Shown: positions 39,055-49,272, numbered from the stretch's first letter. The stretch: DNA of 64,000 nucleotides from Planctomycetaceae bacterium (GCA_011525785.1 WYBT01000041.1:62001-126000); one strand, 5' to 3'. Made by a program: numbers and translations. Notes: a model not told the origin generated them from the sequence alone.

Positions 39055-41073
39055 ATGACTCGCCGTTTTAAGTGCGTTGTCTGCCAAGCGCTGCTGACAC
39101 AGAGCGCCGCAGATGACGGCCGATGTCCGCGCTGCTCTGCACCGATTCGCAGGGAAGCCCCGCCAGAGTTGTTCATTACGCGCGGGGATGATGATCCCGT
39201 GAAGGTCGACGAGGACATGGCGTCGCCGGAAAAGATCGGCGAACTCCAGGCACGCTTCGACGGGCGCTATCGGTTCGTCAAGCTGCTCGGCCAAGGGGGT
39301 ATGGGCGCCGTCTACAAGGCGATCGACGTCAAGTTGGGGCGCGATGTAGCGTTGAAGATCCTGCCCGCGAGCTATGCGAAGTCGCGAGACCGCACGCGTC
39401 GCTTCGAGCAGGAAGCCAGGGCGCTCGCCAAGCTCCGCCACCAGGGCATCGTGACCGTGTTCGACTACGGGCAGGAGGGGAGCATCCATTGGCTGTCGAT
39501 GGAGTACGTCGACGGCAAAACTCTCCGCGAAGAGCTCGAACGCAACGGCAAGCTCGAGGTCGAACGCGTCGTGCGCCTGGTGGACAAGATCTGCGATGCG
39601 CTGGGCGCTGCGCACGATGCGGGGCTGGTCCATCGCGACATCAAGCCCGAGAACATCCTCCTCGCTCCCGAAGACGAGCCCAGGATCGTCGACTTCGGCT
39701 TGGCCAAGCTTCTCGGCGACTCTCGGGCGGGACACAGCATGAGCTCCGAGGGGCGCGTGCTCGGGACGGCCGACTACATGTCGCCGGAGCAAAAGGAAGG
39801 CAGTCGAAACGTGGACGCACGCTCGGACGTGTACTCGCTCGGCAAGGTCATCTACGAGATGCTCTCCGGCCGACGGCCGGAAGGGAAGTTCCCCAGTCTG
39901 GCGGAGATCGGCCCGGCTCAGGCACGCTTCGATGAGTTGATCGAAAAGGCCCTCGATCCCGAGCCGAGCCGGCGGCACGCGTCGATTCAAGCACTGCGCG
40001 CTGCGCTTCCGCGTAGGCGTGCTGAGTCCGCGCGGGCCGGCCGTGCATCAGCAGCCTCCGGCTCCGGCAAGGGTTCGGGTGGGCCCCGTTCCAAGCGTTG
40101 GTGGGTCGGGGTTCCTGCGGCCGTCTTCGGTGGGATCCTGATGTTCCACTACGAGCGGACTTGGGATTGGATCCAATCCGTTTTCGATTCGAAGGACGGT
40201 ACCGAGACCACGATCATTGCGGCGCTCGAGAAGCTGGACAAAGGAACTAGTGTCGAGCGCGAGGCCGCTGTCGATGCGCTGCGCAACGCTTGCGCCGGAG
40301 CTCCTCCGGAACTGGCCGCCCGCATCGTCAGCGGCTTGGCGGCAAACCTCGTCGAGCACTCCCCCAGCGGCTACCAGGCTCCGTCTAGCGCCCGTGGATG
40401 CGACGTTTGCCCGAGCCTAGACGCGCCAGTGGCGATCGAGACAGCGCGCTGCTGGGTCGCCGCGTTGGTAGCGCTCGGCGAGTTGCGCTCGAGCGGTCCT
40501 GCGGTTCGCTCTGCCAAGTGGAACCTCGATCGCGTGGGAGTGCAGGTTGCGAGTGTGGAGCCGGTGGAAGGGGATGGCTGGCTCTTGTTCGCGGGTGGTT
40601 CGATGCTCGCGGCAGACCTTCGCGAGTCCAAGTGGCGCCGGGCCGACCTGGATGGCGTTCCACTGCTCCAGGCCCAACTCGGGGGTGCGTCGTTTCAGGC
40701 CTGTCGCTTGGTGGACGCCGCCCTACGCAGCGTCTGTGCTCGCGGCGCTCGCTTCCGTGTGAGCAATCTGTCTGGAGTTGATTTCGAGCGCGCGTGCCTC
40801 GAGGAGGCGCACTTCGTTACTTGCGTGTTGCGCGGCGCGAAGTTCCGCGGCGCGAGTTTGAAGGGCGCATCGTTCGTGATGGTCGATCTCCGCGGCGCCG
40901 ACTTCTCCGATGTCGAGGGCTTGGAGCCGGGGCAGTTTGTAAACGTGACCTGGGACCTCAGCACAAGCATGCCTACCTATCTCGCCCGATCAACGTTACC
41001 CGCTTCTGTCGAGTTCGACGACTCGAAGCTGGCGGCAGAAGTCCGCGGTCTGAGTGCGCCTTCTCCGCGTTGA
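39055..41073 (+). CDS. Ser/Thr protein kinase with zinc ribbon and pentapeptide repeats
   Basis: The ATG at 39055 gives 672 residues. A zinc-ribbon with C7, C10, C24 and C27 precedes a complete kinase domain (70-330): GQGGMGAVYKAI, K101 in VALKIL, HRDIKPEN (D195) and DFGLAK (213-215). One membrane segment (350-368, VGVPAAVFGGILMF) leads to an outer part. Its end (about 540-625) carries pentapeptide repeats, ALRSVCARGARFRVSNLSG and GAKFRGASLKGASFVMVDLR, which form a right-handed quadrilateral helix. Kinase plus pentapeptide fusions are known from cyanobacteria. The combination with an N-terminal ribbon is unusual. It is convergent with the HEAT gene downstream. Confidence 0.92.
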   Translation: MTRRFKCVVCQALLTQSAADDGRCPRCSAPIRREAPPELFITRGDDDPVKVDEDMASPEKIGELQARFDGRYRFVKLLGQGGMGAVYKAIDVKLGRDVALKILPASYAKSRDRTRRFEQEARALAKLRHQGIVTVFDYGQEGSIHWLSMEYVDGKTLREELERNGKLEVERVVRLVDKICDALGAAHDAGLVHRDIKPENILLAPEDEPRIVDFGLAKLLGDSRAGHSMSSEGRVLGTADYMSPEQKEGSRNVDARSDVYSLGKVIYEMLSGRRPEGKFPSLAEIGPAQARFDELIEKALDPEPSRRHASIQALRAALPRRRAESARAGRASAASGSGKGSGGPRSKRWWVGVPAAVFGGILMFHYERTWDWIQSVFDSKDGTETTIIAALEKLDKGTSVEREAAVDALRNACAGAPPELAARIVSGLAANLVEHSPSGYQAPSSARGCDVCPSLDAPVAIETARCWVAALVALGELRSSGPAVRSAKWNLDRVGVQVASVEPVEGDGWLLFAGGSMLAADLRESKWRRADLDGVPLLQAQLGGASFQACRLVDAALRSVCARGARFRVSNLSGVDFERACLEEAHFVTCVLRGAKFRGASLKGASFVMVDLRGADFSDVEGLEPGQFVNVTWDLSTSMPTYLARSTLPASVEFDDSKLAAEVRGLSAPSPR

Positions 41074-41117
41074 GAGGTTTGCATGACCGGCACCGCCCGT
41101 CCTGTCGGACGCGCGGC

Positions 41118-42866
41118 TCAGTCCCGGGCCGCCGCCTCGACGCTGCGGAACTTGCGTTCAACCTGCGCGGCGGCCCTCACCAGCTCCGCTGCGCCGGCGG
41201 CGTCGAGCCTGGATGCGGCGTAACGGAGAACCTTCGCTCGACGGTCGAGGCCGAAGTGGGCGTTTCGTGAATCGCCGGTCTCCGCGCGGGCCAGCAGGGC
41301 GGTGAGCCAGCTACTTTCCTGCTCGTCGTCCGTCGCCGAGAGAACGTTGCGGATTTCGGCCAGTGCGTCGACGCTGCGGTCGCCCAGATGCGCACGCTCG
41401 GCGAGCGCCTCGAGCGCCGCGTGGCGAACCGCCAACTCGGAGTCCGAGCGCGCCCGTTCCGCAAGCCAAGTGGATGCTCCGGGGAGTTCGGAGAAGGCTG
41501 CGTGTCGTATCGCCTCGGCGCGAACCTGGGCGTCGCCGTCGCTCGTCGCGAGCGCGCGAAGGTCGCCGATCTGGTCGGCCGCCGTGGCAGCCAGGGCTCG
41601 CAGCGCCTCCACGCGAACTTCGCTGCAGTCCCCAGTTCGAAGCAACTCACTCAGGTGCACCTGAACGGTCGGGTCGCTGCGGACCGATCCGAGCGCACGA
41701 ATGGACTCTATGCGGAACTCCGGCCCCAGCGTGGTCTGTCGGGCGAGCGCTGCCAGTCGGTCGGTTGCGGCGCGCTCGTCGAGTAGAGCGAGCGCGCGGC
41801 AGGCACCGGAGAAGACTTCTGGCTCGACCCCGGCAGTCGTCACGACGCGCTCGGCGAGAGCGAACGACTCAGCGCCGTCCGTATCGCGAGCAAGATGCTC
41901 GAGCGCCTCGCCGCACAACGGGTGTTCCAGATTGCTCGCGATATCGACCACCACGGCTCGTCCTGCGACACCGCCCGTTGCCGCAAGCGCTTCCAACAGC
42001 AGACTTCGATTGCGCCGATCTGATTCAACCTCCAGAGCAGGCACGAACACCTGCGCGGCCTCGTACTCACAGAATTCGCCCTGACGCGCGGCGTAACGCA
42101 GTGCTTCTAGCGCACCCATTCGTCCATCGCGAGACGAATGGCCCGTGAGCACCTCTGTCAGGATCGTTCGACCGGCGCCGCGGGCGCTCATTTTGAAGTA
42201 GCCGTGGATCAGCAGGCGAGAGTTGTCGGAATCGGCGAGCAGCGTGCTGACCCGAGCGATGTAGTCGATCGACTGGGCGAAGCAAATGTCATTCAGTCGC
42301 GTGATGATCTTGTAGCCCACATCGAAGGGGTCGTCATTCGCCTTCGACATTTGGCCGAGGAGCGTCTCGCAGCGAGCTACGATGCGCGGGTCCGCGCTGC
42401 GCTCCTCATCGGGGGCGCCGAGCAGACCCATGACCAAGACTGCTTTGACCAGCGGCTGTCGCTCGTCGATCGCCAAGTCTCCCAATTCGGGAAGCACCCA
42501 TTCGCCCTGTAGCGAGCGGAGCATCTCGACCAGCTCGCTCTCGCGGAACTTGAAGTCGGCGTTGGACATGTCGCGGAGTTCGGCCTCGGGCAGCGAGCGC
42601 ATCCAGGCCACGAACTCCTGCAACTCACTGGCGCTGGCTGGTGTCTTCCAACGCGGGCTCTGCGCGGTGCGTGGCGCCGAATCCGTTCCACCGATCGGCG
42701 CACGATCACCGCCAAGCGTCGAACTCGCGGGCGCAAGCGCGCGCGTCTGCGGGAGTTGCGAGGGCGTTGCGCCGAACCCAGCGTCAGCGGTCGTCCAAAA
42801 CGCGATGCTGAAGACCCAGCCGGCCGCGCCGACGATCAACACGGCAATTGTGAACTTCGGCATCAC
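41118..42866 (-). CDS. Membrane-anchored HEAT-repeat protein
   Basis: This is a 582-residue protein. An N-terminal hydrophobic segment (FTIAVLIVGAAGWVFSIAFW) is followed by a Pro/Ser-rich linker. About 480 residues of HEAT-type helical repeats then continue to the C-terminus, for example LGSVRSDPTVQVHLSELLRT, VRAEAIRHAAFSELP and VRHAALEALAERAHLG. It would be anchored in the membrane with the repeats outside the cytoplasm. HEAT repeats are protein-binding scaffolds and no enzyme is predicted. The product is convergent with the kinase gene downstream; the overlap is only 45 bp away. Confidence 0.85.
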   Translation of the reverse strand: MMPKFTIAVLIVGAAGWVFSIAFWTTADAGFGATPSQLPQTRALAPASSTLGGDRAPIGGTDSAPRTAQSPRWKTPASASELQEFVAWMRSLPEAELRDMSNADFKFRESELVEMLRSLQGEWVLPELGDLAIDERQPLVKAVLVMGLLGAPDEERSADPRIVARCETLLGQMSKANDDPFDVGYKIITRLNDICFAQSIDYIARVSTLLADSDNSRLLIHGYFKMSARGAGRTILTEVLTGHSSRDGRMGALEALRYAARQGEFCEYEAAQVFVPALEVESDRRNRSLLLEALAATGGVAGRAVVVDIASNLEHPLCGEALEHLARDTDGAESFALAERVVTTAGVEPEVFSGACRALALLDERAATDRLAALARQTTLGPEFRIESIRALGSVRSDPTVQVHLSELLRTGDCSEVRVEALRALAATAADQIGDLRALATSDGDAQVRAEAIRHAAFSELPGASTWLAERARSDSELAVRHAALEALAERAHLGDRSVDALAEIRNVLSATDDEQESSWLTALLARAETGDSRNAHFGLDRRAKVLRYAASRLDAAGAAELVRAAAQVERKFRSVEAAARD

Positions 42867-42981
42867 GAACAGTCCCGAGTCGAAGACTGAAGGTTCCGTC
42901 GTCCAGCCGAGTGCGCAGACTTTAGCTGCGCCGTGAAAGTGAGCCGAACTCGTGCGCGCCGCTGGGACGAAGCTCTCATCG

Positions 42982-43233
42982 CTAGTTGTCCCCGCGCAAG
43001 TCCCGCTTGATGTCTAGCAGATCGTCCAGCATCTTCTCGAGCTCGGCGACCTCTTCCTTCGAGCAGTTTCTGACGTGCCGGCAGGCGTCGAGGTCCGCTT
43101 CTACACCGCCGATCACTTCTTCGAGCGCATAGACTTGCGAACCATTGGCGCCGCCAGAGGCTGCCGTCGCGGCGACGCAGATGGCAATGACGACCAAGCG
43201 CGGACTACTCAGGAACTCGGGCAAGGCTCTCAT
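42982..43233 (-). CDS. Small secreted or anchored protein of unknown function
   Basis: This is an 83-residue protein with an N-terminal hydrophobic helix (RLVVIAICVAATAASGG) and a mature part that is almost all acidic helix: ALEEVIGGVEADLDACRHVR, then EEVAELEKMLDDLLDI. Two cysteines lie close together (DACRHVRNCS). The heptad-like spacing suggests a coiled coil. It lies 116 bp upstream of the HEAT protein in the same direction and may belong with it. Assignment to any family is not possible. Confidence 0.65.
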   Translation of the reverse strand: MRALPEFLSSPRLVVIAICVAATAASGGANGSQVYALEEVIGGVEADLDACRHVRNCSKEEVAELEKMLDDLLDIKRDLRGDN

Positions 43234-43797
43234 CGCGCTCCTCGACTCTCTCTCGGATCGGGCTTTGGGTTGAGTTGTCGCACCCGCTGGCCTGCGATAG
43301 CCCGCGGGGCAGCCTTAGGGTTCGAGGCCGTTGCGCTTCGAACCCCCAGGCGTGAGGAGTAAGTAGAGCGGGGACCCGTGCGGGGCGACACGCTTCTTTC
43401 CAAAAAAAGGCCACTTTCCCGATTGAAGGACGACGGAGCGTCGGCGCTTCTAGCGCGGTGGGGGGGCCGGCCGCGGCTGTGCGGGTCGACGCGCGCCGTC
43501 CCTGGACGGAGTGGGCGGGGACGGCTTGGGGCCGTCAGTCCGTGACTGAGCCTCGCCGCGGTCGTCCATCGAGCCCGAGCCAGCCCGAATCGAGCGCTTG
43601 GTCAGCAGCCGTCCACGCGAACTCGCAGCGGCGGGTGACCGGCAGGAGGCTGGAGGGATGGTCGACGCCCTCGGCTGACTGGGCCGGTCGTGCCTGCGCG
43701 CTCGGTCCGTGCGAGCGTCAGTCCGATCGCACACCGCCGCTGGCGATCGTTCGCGCGGGAAAGCCAACGCCGCAAGTCGCGCGCGCAGGTCCAGCAC
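43234..43797. other. Intergenic region without a recognisable gene
   Basis: This 564-bp stretch lies upstream of the small secreted gene. A minus-strand frame of 115 codons (43450-43797) is open, but it is arginine/proline/serine-rich with no domain and was rejected. A run of seven A residues inside CCAAAAAAAGG (about 43400) stands out in the GC-rich background; no hairpin next to it was found. The stretch abuts the broken AbiE locus, so it may be degraded DNA. Confidence 0.5.
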
Positions 43798-44052
43798 TTA
43801 GGCCCGCAGTTCGTTGGGCGTACTTCCGTCCGGGATGCGCGCGTCGTCGCCGATGCGCAACTCGCTCAAGACCCAGGCGAGCTGCCCGGGCGTCAGGCCG
43901 CCGTCCTTGCGAGCGCCGAGCTCGAGCGCCGCTTGCAGCGAACAGCCGCGGCGCTCGAGGTGCAGGATGTCCACCAGGTCACGCAACTCCGACCGCGAGA
44001 GCAGCGCACACAGCTTGTTCGCCAGGATTTCGTCGGGCGGATCGACCCGCAC
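43798..44052 (-). pseudogene. AbiEii-type nucleotidyltransferase toxin, C-terminal remnant
   Basis: Only the last 84 codons remain. They match the C-terminal end of the AbiEii/AbiGii toxin family: VDPPDEILANKLCALLSRSE, then LRDLVDILHLERRG and KDGGLTPGQLAWVLSEL. The N-terminal nucleotidyltransferase domain, with its GS and DxD catalytic motifs, is absent. The preceding partner gene runs into this fragment in another reading frame, so a deletion has removed roughly the first 150-200 codons. The fragment cannot be an active toxin. Confidence 0.78.
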
Positions 44053-44426
44053 CCGATCCCACCGTGTTCTCGGGGCTCGGCGCGTCGCGAGTCGCCGTCG
44101 CGCGCAAACTCGACCACGTTCTTCGAGTCAGGAAGCAGACCCTGCTCGCGCCATAGATCGAGCAAGTACTTCCAGAACCCACGCCGACGGCCCAGGTGTG
44201 GCCCGAGCGCGACCCAACGCGCAACGACCTCCTCGGGCGTCGTGAAGCGCCACACATCCGTGTCGCGGGCCTCGCGCAGCACTTTGCCGAGCCACCGGTC
44301 GCGCTCGGGCGCGGAAGCGTACGCCAAGAGCTGCTTCAGCTCACGGACGGTCAGCGGATCGTCCCACAGGAAGTAGGGGACGGCTTCGTCGTCGTCGAGG
44401 TCGGTCGAGAGCGGGCGCGAGTCCAC
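43893..44426 (-). CDS. AbiE-type partner (antitoxin-like) protein, 3' end disrupted
   Basis: Residues 1-97, to about REQGLLP, match the small family that is usually encoded directly upstream of AbiEii-type nucleotidyltransferases: DDEAVPYFLWDDPLTVRELK, VLREARDTDVWRFTTPEEVV and GRRRGFWKYLLDLWREQG. After that the frame continues through 80 codons of unrelated, cysteine- and serine-rich sequence that is the out-of-frame reading of the toxin remnant. So the true gene has probably lost its original stop through the same deletion. The start ATG at 44426 is used. It was presumably the antitoxin or partner of the toxin. Confidence 0.7.
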   Translation of the reverse strand: MDSRPLSTDLDDDEAVPYFLWDDPLTVRELKQLLAYASAPERDRWLGKVLREARDTDVWRFTTPEEVVARWVALGPHLGRRRGFWKYLLDLWREQGLLPDSKNVVEFARDGDSRRAEPREHGGIGCGSIRPTKSWRTSCVRCSRGRSCVTWWTSCTSSAAAVRCKRRSSSALARTAA

Positions 44427-44489
44427 GGTGTGCGCGTTCCAGTCTGCTCGCGGAACGAATTGGGCTTCAACGTGGCACGGCGTCCGGGC

Positions 44490-44813
44490 TCACTTCTTGC
44501 GCCGGGCCCAGATCGCCGCGTTCACGGCGAGGGAAACGAGCAACGCTGCGGCGGCGGAGATCGCAACGCTCACCGCGGGCGGTGGTCGGCTCTCGACTTC
44601 GGTTGCGGCCAGCAAGACCACCATGGATGGCGCGAAGAGCGCGGTGAATCCGAACGCGACTCGCAGGGCGCTCGAGAAAAGGAACCAGCCGCGGCTGTCC
44701 GGCGCGAGCTTCTGCTTGCCTTCCGCGAAGACCAGTCCGATCCCGAGCGCCAGCACCAGCAACTGCCAGCCGCAGCACGACAGATAGAAGAGCAGGAAGC
44801 CGATGAGGATCAT
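44490..44813 (-). CDS. Small membrane protein of unknown function
   Basis: This is a 107-residue protein with about three hydrophobic segments (LIGFLLFYLSCCGWQLLVLALGIG read in parts, FGFTALFAPSMVVLLAATEV, AISAAAALLVSLAVNAAIW) and a basic tail RRKK. The ATG at 44813 has GGAGGGA about 7 nt upstream, a good signal. No family is recognised. It lies 63 bp downstream of carA on the same strand and could be read from the same transcript. Confidence 0.68.
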   Translation of the reverse strand: MILIGFLLFYLSCCGWQLLVLALGIGLVFAEGKQKLAPDSRGWFLFSSALRVAFGFTALFAPSMVVLLAATEVESRPPPAVSVAISAAAALLVSLAVNAAIWARRKK

Positions 44814-44876
44814 TGCCTGCTCCCTCCGCGCGAATCACCGTCGACTTCGTGCGGCGCTCGTCTGCGCCGTTGAGTG

Positions 44877-46006
<1,130 letters not shown>

Positions 46007-46010
<4 letters not shown>

Positions 46011-46849
46011 CGTGATGCGTTTTGCCCGCGCGCGGCGTTGACGGCCAGCGCGTTGATCCTCGCCGCGGCGCAGCCCGCGCCGAAGCCGTTGTCGATATTG
46101 ACCACCGTGACGCCCGAGGCGCACGAGTTGAGCATCGCGAGCAGCGCGGCGAGGCCGCCGAAGCTCGCGCCGTAGCCCACCGAGGTCGGCACGGCGATCA
46201 GCGGCCGGTCGACGAGCCCGCCGACCACGCTGGGCAGCGCGCCCTCCATGCCCGCCACGACGACGAGCACGTTGGCCGCGCGCAGGCGCTCGACGTGCGC
46301 GAGCAGACGGTGGATGCCGGCGACGCCGACGTCGGCGAGCTGCTCGACGCGCGCGCCGTGCATGCGCGCGGTGATCGCGGCCTCTTCCGCGACGGCGCCG
46401 TCCGAAGTGCCCGCGCTCACCACGAGCACGTCGCCCTCGAGCGGCGCGCGCTGCTCGGCCTCGACCGTGACGCAGTTCGAGCGCGGCCAGTGGCGCGCGC
46501 GCGGCAGAGCCGCACACACGGCCGCCGCGCCCTCGGGCCGCGCGCGGGTCACCAGCAGCCGGTCGTGGTGCTCGAGCACCGCTCGCGCGATGTCGACCAG
46601 CTCCTCGGGCGTCTTCCCGGCGCCGAAGATCACCTCGGGGTGGCCGCAGCGCAGTTCGCGCTGCGTGTCGAGCACCGTGTGGCCCAGCTCGCGGCGCGGA
46701 AAGCCGGACAATCGCTCGAGCGCGCTCGCCACGTCCAAATCACCGCTCTGAACGGCGCGCAGCAGGTGTTCGAGTGCTTGGGGGCCCACTTCGGGGCGGA
46801 GAGTATCCGCGAGCGCGCGCTCCCCGTCGACGGCCGGCTGCGAAAACAC
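46007..46849 (-). CDS. larB: LarB, nickel-pincer cofactor biosynthesis carboxylase/hydrolase
   Basis: The protein resembles PurE-type AIR carboxylases. The conserved part runs from LEHLLRAVQSGDLDVASALE through VIFGAGKTPEELVDIARAVL, VVSAGTSDGAVAEEAA and VVAGMEGALPSVVGGLVDRP to IDNGFGAGCAAARIN. LarB carboxylates nicotinic acid adenine dinucleotide, the first step of the nickel-pincer cofactor made for lactate racemase-type enzymes. LarC and LarE are not in the window. The start is uncertain: GTG at 46849 (280 aa) or at 46789 (260 aa) are candidates; none has a good ribosome binding site. It overlaps carA by 4 bp. Confidence 0.86.
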
Positions 46850-47196
46850 TCGCGGCGCTGCTGCGCAACTCCTCGCCGCGCCGCGCTTCGGCCGCGCGTC
46901 GGAGCGCCTCCTGCGCAGCGCTCGGATTCGAAGTCGCATTTGTGAGCCCCGCGCGCGCCTCTGCCGCAGCCGCAAACGTCGAATTTTCCGCGCCAGGCGC
47001 GCGCGGCGGGCGACTCGCGCCGGCGCCTGTACCAATTGCGATACGGCGCGATTTCCTCCCGGGCAGGATTTCCGAGTTGCGCGTATAACACCCGCTTCCC
47101 AACGCCCTGCGCGTTGCGCGCGGAAGCCTCCTCACGTGGGGGGCTTCCACGGGCGGCGGATGGGGCCCACAAGAGCCGCCTCCCAGGCGACCTACG
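46850..47196. other. Intergenic region upstream of larB and the 71-codon gene
   Basis: No gene is supported here. A hairpin with arms GGAAGCC (47122-47128) and GGCTTCC (47142-47148) lies 50-75 bp before the start of the 71-codon gene, and the stem can be extended by wobble pairs. A TATAAC at 47084-47089 could be a -10 box for that gene, but no -35 match was clear. The remaining sequence is simple GC-rich DNA. Confidence 0.4.
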
Positions 47197-47412
47197 ATGA
47201 AAATCAAAGCCACAGCCGATCCCGAACGCCTCTACGACCTGCTCCTGACCGCGCGCACCGCCGACAAGGTGACGCTCTACTTCCGGGATGGGCGGGTGCT
47301 CAGCGGCGCGCTGGTGTTCAACCCGCTCAAGGGCACGGGCCGCTTGATCAACGTCGACCGCGAGATGTCGATCGACTTCACGCTCGACAAGCTGCGCGAC
47401 GTGCGCCTGTAG
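47197..47412 (+). CDS. Small protein of unknown function, beta-rich
   Basis: This is a 71-residue protein starting at an ATG with AGGCGACC upstream. It starts MKIKATADPERLYDLLLTAR and then has alternating short strands (VTLYFRDGRVLSGALVF, GRLINVDREMSIDFTL) ending in LRDVRL. The five-strand pattern with a helix in front is reminiscent of Sm-like or OB-like small barrels, but no family is claimed. A strong intrinsic terminator follows, which implies a stand-alone, probably well-expressed transcript. Confidence 0.75.
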   Translation: MKIKATADPERLYDLLLTARTADKVTLYFRDGRVLSGALVFNPLKGTGRLINVDREMSIDFTLDKLRDVRL

Positions 47413-47491
47413 CCAACGACCCGCGCTCGGCGCGTGCTCGGCGTGCAGTTCGCGCCTCGAGTTCGCTTCCGTAGTTCGCGCGCGCCCCGCT

Positions 47492-47539
47492 CTTCCCCGC
47501 CTCGCGGCCCACGCCGCGATCGGCGGGGAAGCTCTTTTT
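47492..47539 (+). terminator. Intrinsic terminator, two-part stem with U-tract
   Basis: Arms CTTCCCCGCC (47492-47501) and GGCGGGGAAG (47522-47531) enclose a second stem TCGCGG/CCGCGA (47502-47507 and 47514-47519). The hairpin is followed by CTCTTTTT. This is the best intrinsic terminator in the window. It ends the 71-codon gene's transcript just before the convergent AbgT gene. Confidence 0.85.
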
Positions 47540-47553
47540 CGGCGTTCCCGCGC

Positions 47554-49110
47554 TCAGCCGCCGTACGTGTACGACGCGCCCAGACCCAGCGGCAGTCCCA
47601 GGCCCCAGTAGCTCAAGAGGAAGATCGTCCACACCACGAGGAAGGTCAGCGAGTAGGGCAGCATCACCGAGATCAACGTGCCGATGCCCGTGCCGCGGTG
47701 GTACTTCTGCGTGAAGGTCACGATCAGCGGGAAGTAGGGCATCAGCGGCGTGATGATGTTCGTGGTCGAGTCGCCGATGCGGTAGGCGGCCTGCGTGAGT
47801 TCGGGCGAGATGCCCAGCTGCATCAGCATGGGCACGAAGATCGGCGCGAGCAGCGTCCACTTGGCCGAGGACGAGCCCATCACGAGGTTCACGCCGGTGC
47901 ACACGGCGATCATGCCGACCACGGTCACGCCGCTCGGAAGGCCGAGCTGGGCGAGCGCCGTCGCGCCGCTCACCGCGATGAGTCGGCCGAGGTTCGAGGT
48001 GTTGAAGGCGTAGATGAACATCGCGGCGCAGAACGCCATCACCATGTAGTAGCCCATGGTGTTCATCGACTTGGCCATCGCCTGCACCACGTCGCGGTGC
48101 GTCTTGAAGACCTTGGCCGCGTAGCCGTACACGACGCCCGGCACGAGGAACAGGATCAGGATCAGCGGCACGATCGAGGCCATCAGCGGCGCGCCGCGCT
48201 CGCTCAAGCCGCCCTTCGCGCCGCGGAACGGCGAGTCGGCGGGCAGGCACGCGATGGCGAGCAGCGCGAGGCACGCGACCATCGAGAGCGCGCCCAGCAG
48301 CAGGCCCTTGCGCTCGAGCTCGCTCAGCTCCTGCATCTTGGGCATCTCCGCCGGATCGCCGTCGATCGAGAGGCGCTTGAGGCGCGGCTCGACGATCTTG
48401 TCGGTCAGGAACCAGCCCAGTCCGACCACGAGCACCGACGACGCGATCGTGAAGTAGTAGTTGCACAGCGGGTTGACCGAGTACTTCGCGTCGACGATGC
48501 GCGCGCCCGTCTCGGTCAAGCCGGCGAGGATCGTGTCGAGCGCCGTGGGCACGTAGTTGGCGCAGAAGCCGCCGGAGATCGCTGCGAACGCCGCCGAGAT
48601 GCCCGCGATCGGGTGCCGGCCCGCTGCGTAGAAGATCACTCCGCCCAGCGGGATCACGAGCACGTACCCCGCGTCGACCGCGACCAGACTCAACAGCCCC
48701 ACGGCGATCGTCATCGGCGTGAGCAGGAAGCGCGGCGTGAACCCGAGCAGCATGCGCAGCGCCGCACCGATGAAGCCCGACTTGTCGGCGACGCCAAGGC
48801 CCAGCATCGCGACCAGCACGACGCCGAGCGGCGGGAACGTGACGAACTCCGTCACGACCTTGGTGAGCATCGTCACCAGCGCCTTGCCGGCGAGCTGGCT
48901 CTCGACCTTCATCACATCGAACTCGCCGCCGGCCTTGGGCACCTTCACCTCGGCGCCCGCCAGCACCATCGACGCCACCCACGTCGCGAGCAACGCGAGC
49001 AGGAACAACACCGCCGGATCCGGCAGCTTGTTGCCCACCTTCTCGATCACGTCGAGGAAGCGGTCGAACAGTCCCTTCGAGGTCTGCGGCTGCGTCTGGG
49101 CGTTGCTCAT
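47554..49110 (-). CDS. AbgT family transporter
   Basis: The ATG at 49110 gives 518 residues. Twelve or so hydrophobic segments and family patterns (DPAVLFLLALLATWVAS, FPPLGVVLVAMLGLGVADKS, AGISAAFAAISGGFCANYVP, GSSSAKWTLLAPIFVPMLMQ, DSTTNIITPLMPYFPLIV) identify the AbgT/YdaH/MtrF family. These are inner-membrane importers of p-aminobenzoyl-glutamate or exporters of sulfonamide-type antimetabolites; the direction cannot be decided from sequence. It has its own promoter region shared with the divergent STAND gene and ends next to a terminator of the convergent small gene. Confidence 0.9.
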   Translation of the reverse strand: MSNAQTQPQTSKGLFDRFLDVIEKVGNKLPDPAVLFLLALLATWVASMVLAGAEVKVPKAGGEFDVMKVESQLAGKALVTMLTKVVTEFVTFPPLGVVLVAMLGLGVADKSGFIGAALRMLLGFTPRFLLTPMTIAVGLLSLVAVDAGYVLVIPLGGVIFYAAGRHPIAGISAAFAAISGGFCANYVPTALDTILAGLTETGARIVDAKYSVNPLCNYYFTIASSVLVVGLGWFLTDKIVEPRLKRLSIDGDPAEMPKMQELSELERKGLLLGALSMVACLALLAIACLPADSPFRGAKGGLSERGAPLMASIVPLILILFLVPGVVYGYAAKVFKTHRDVVQAMAKSMNTMGYYMVMAFCAAMFIYAFNTSNLGRLIAVSGATALAQLGLPSGVTVVGMIAVCTGVNLVMGSSSAKWTLLAPIFVPMLMQLGISPELTQAAYRIGDSTTNIITPLMPYFPLIVTFTQKYHRGTGIGTLISVMLPYSLTFLVVWTIFLLSYWGLGLPLGLGASYTYGG

Positions 49111-49272
49111 GGGTCGGGAGGGTAAAGACCGCGCGCCCCGCGGGCGAGGCTCGAACTCGAGCGAACTCGCGACTGCCCGCGCGGGTTGGCGCCAACGAGC
49201 GGCTGGCGGCGGTCCTCCGCGCCGACGCGGTCCCGTAGACCGACGCGCCGCCGGACGGGATCCTGTGCGCCC

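Noticed and set aside
43390..43420. A7 run as a terminator U-tract on the minus strand
   Set aside because: No stable hairpin lies immediately before it in the minus direction.
43450..43797. Minus-strand open frame of 115 codons
   Set aside because: Composition is low-complexity Arg, Pro, Ser; no motif, ribosome binding site or recognisable domain.
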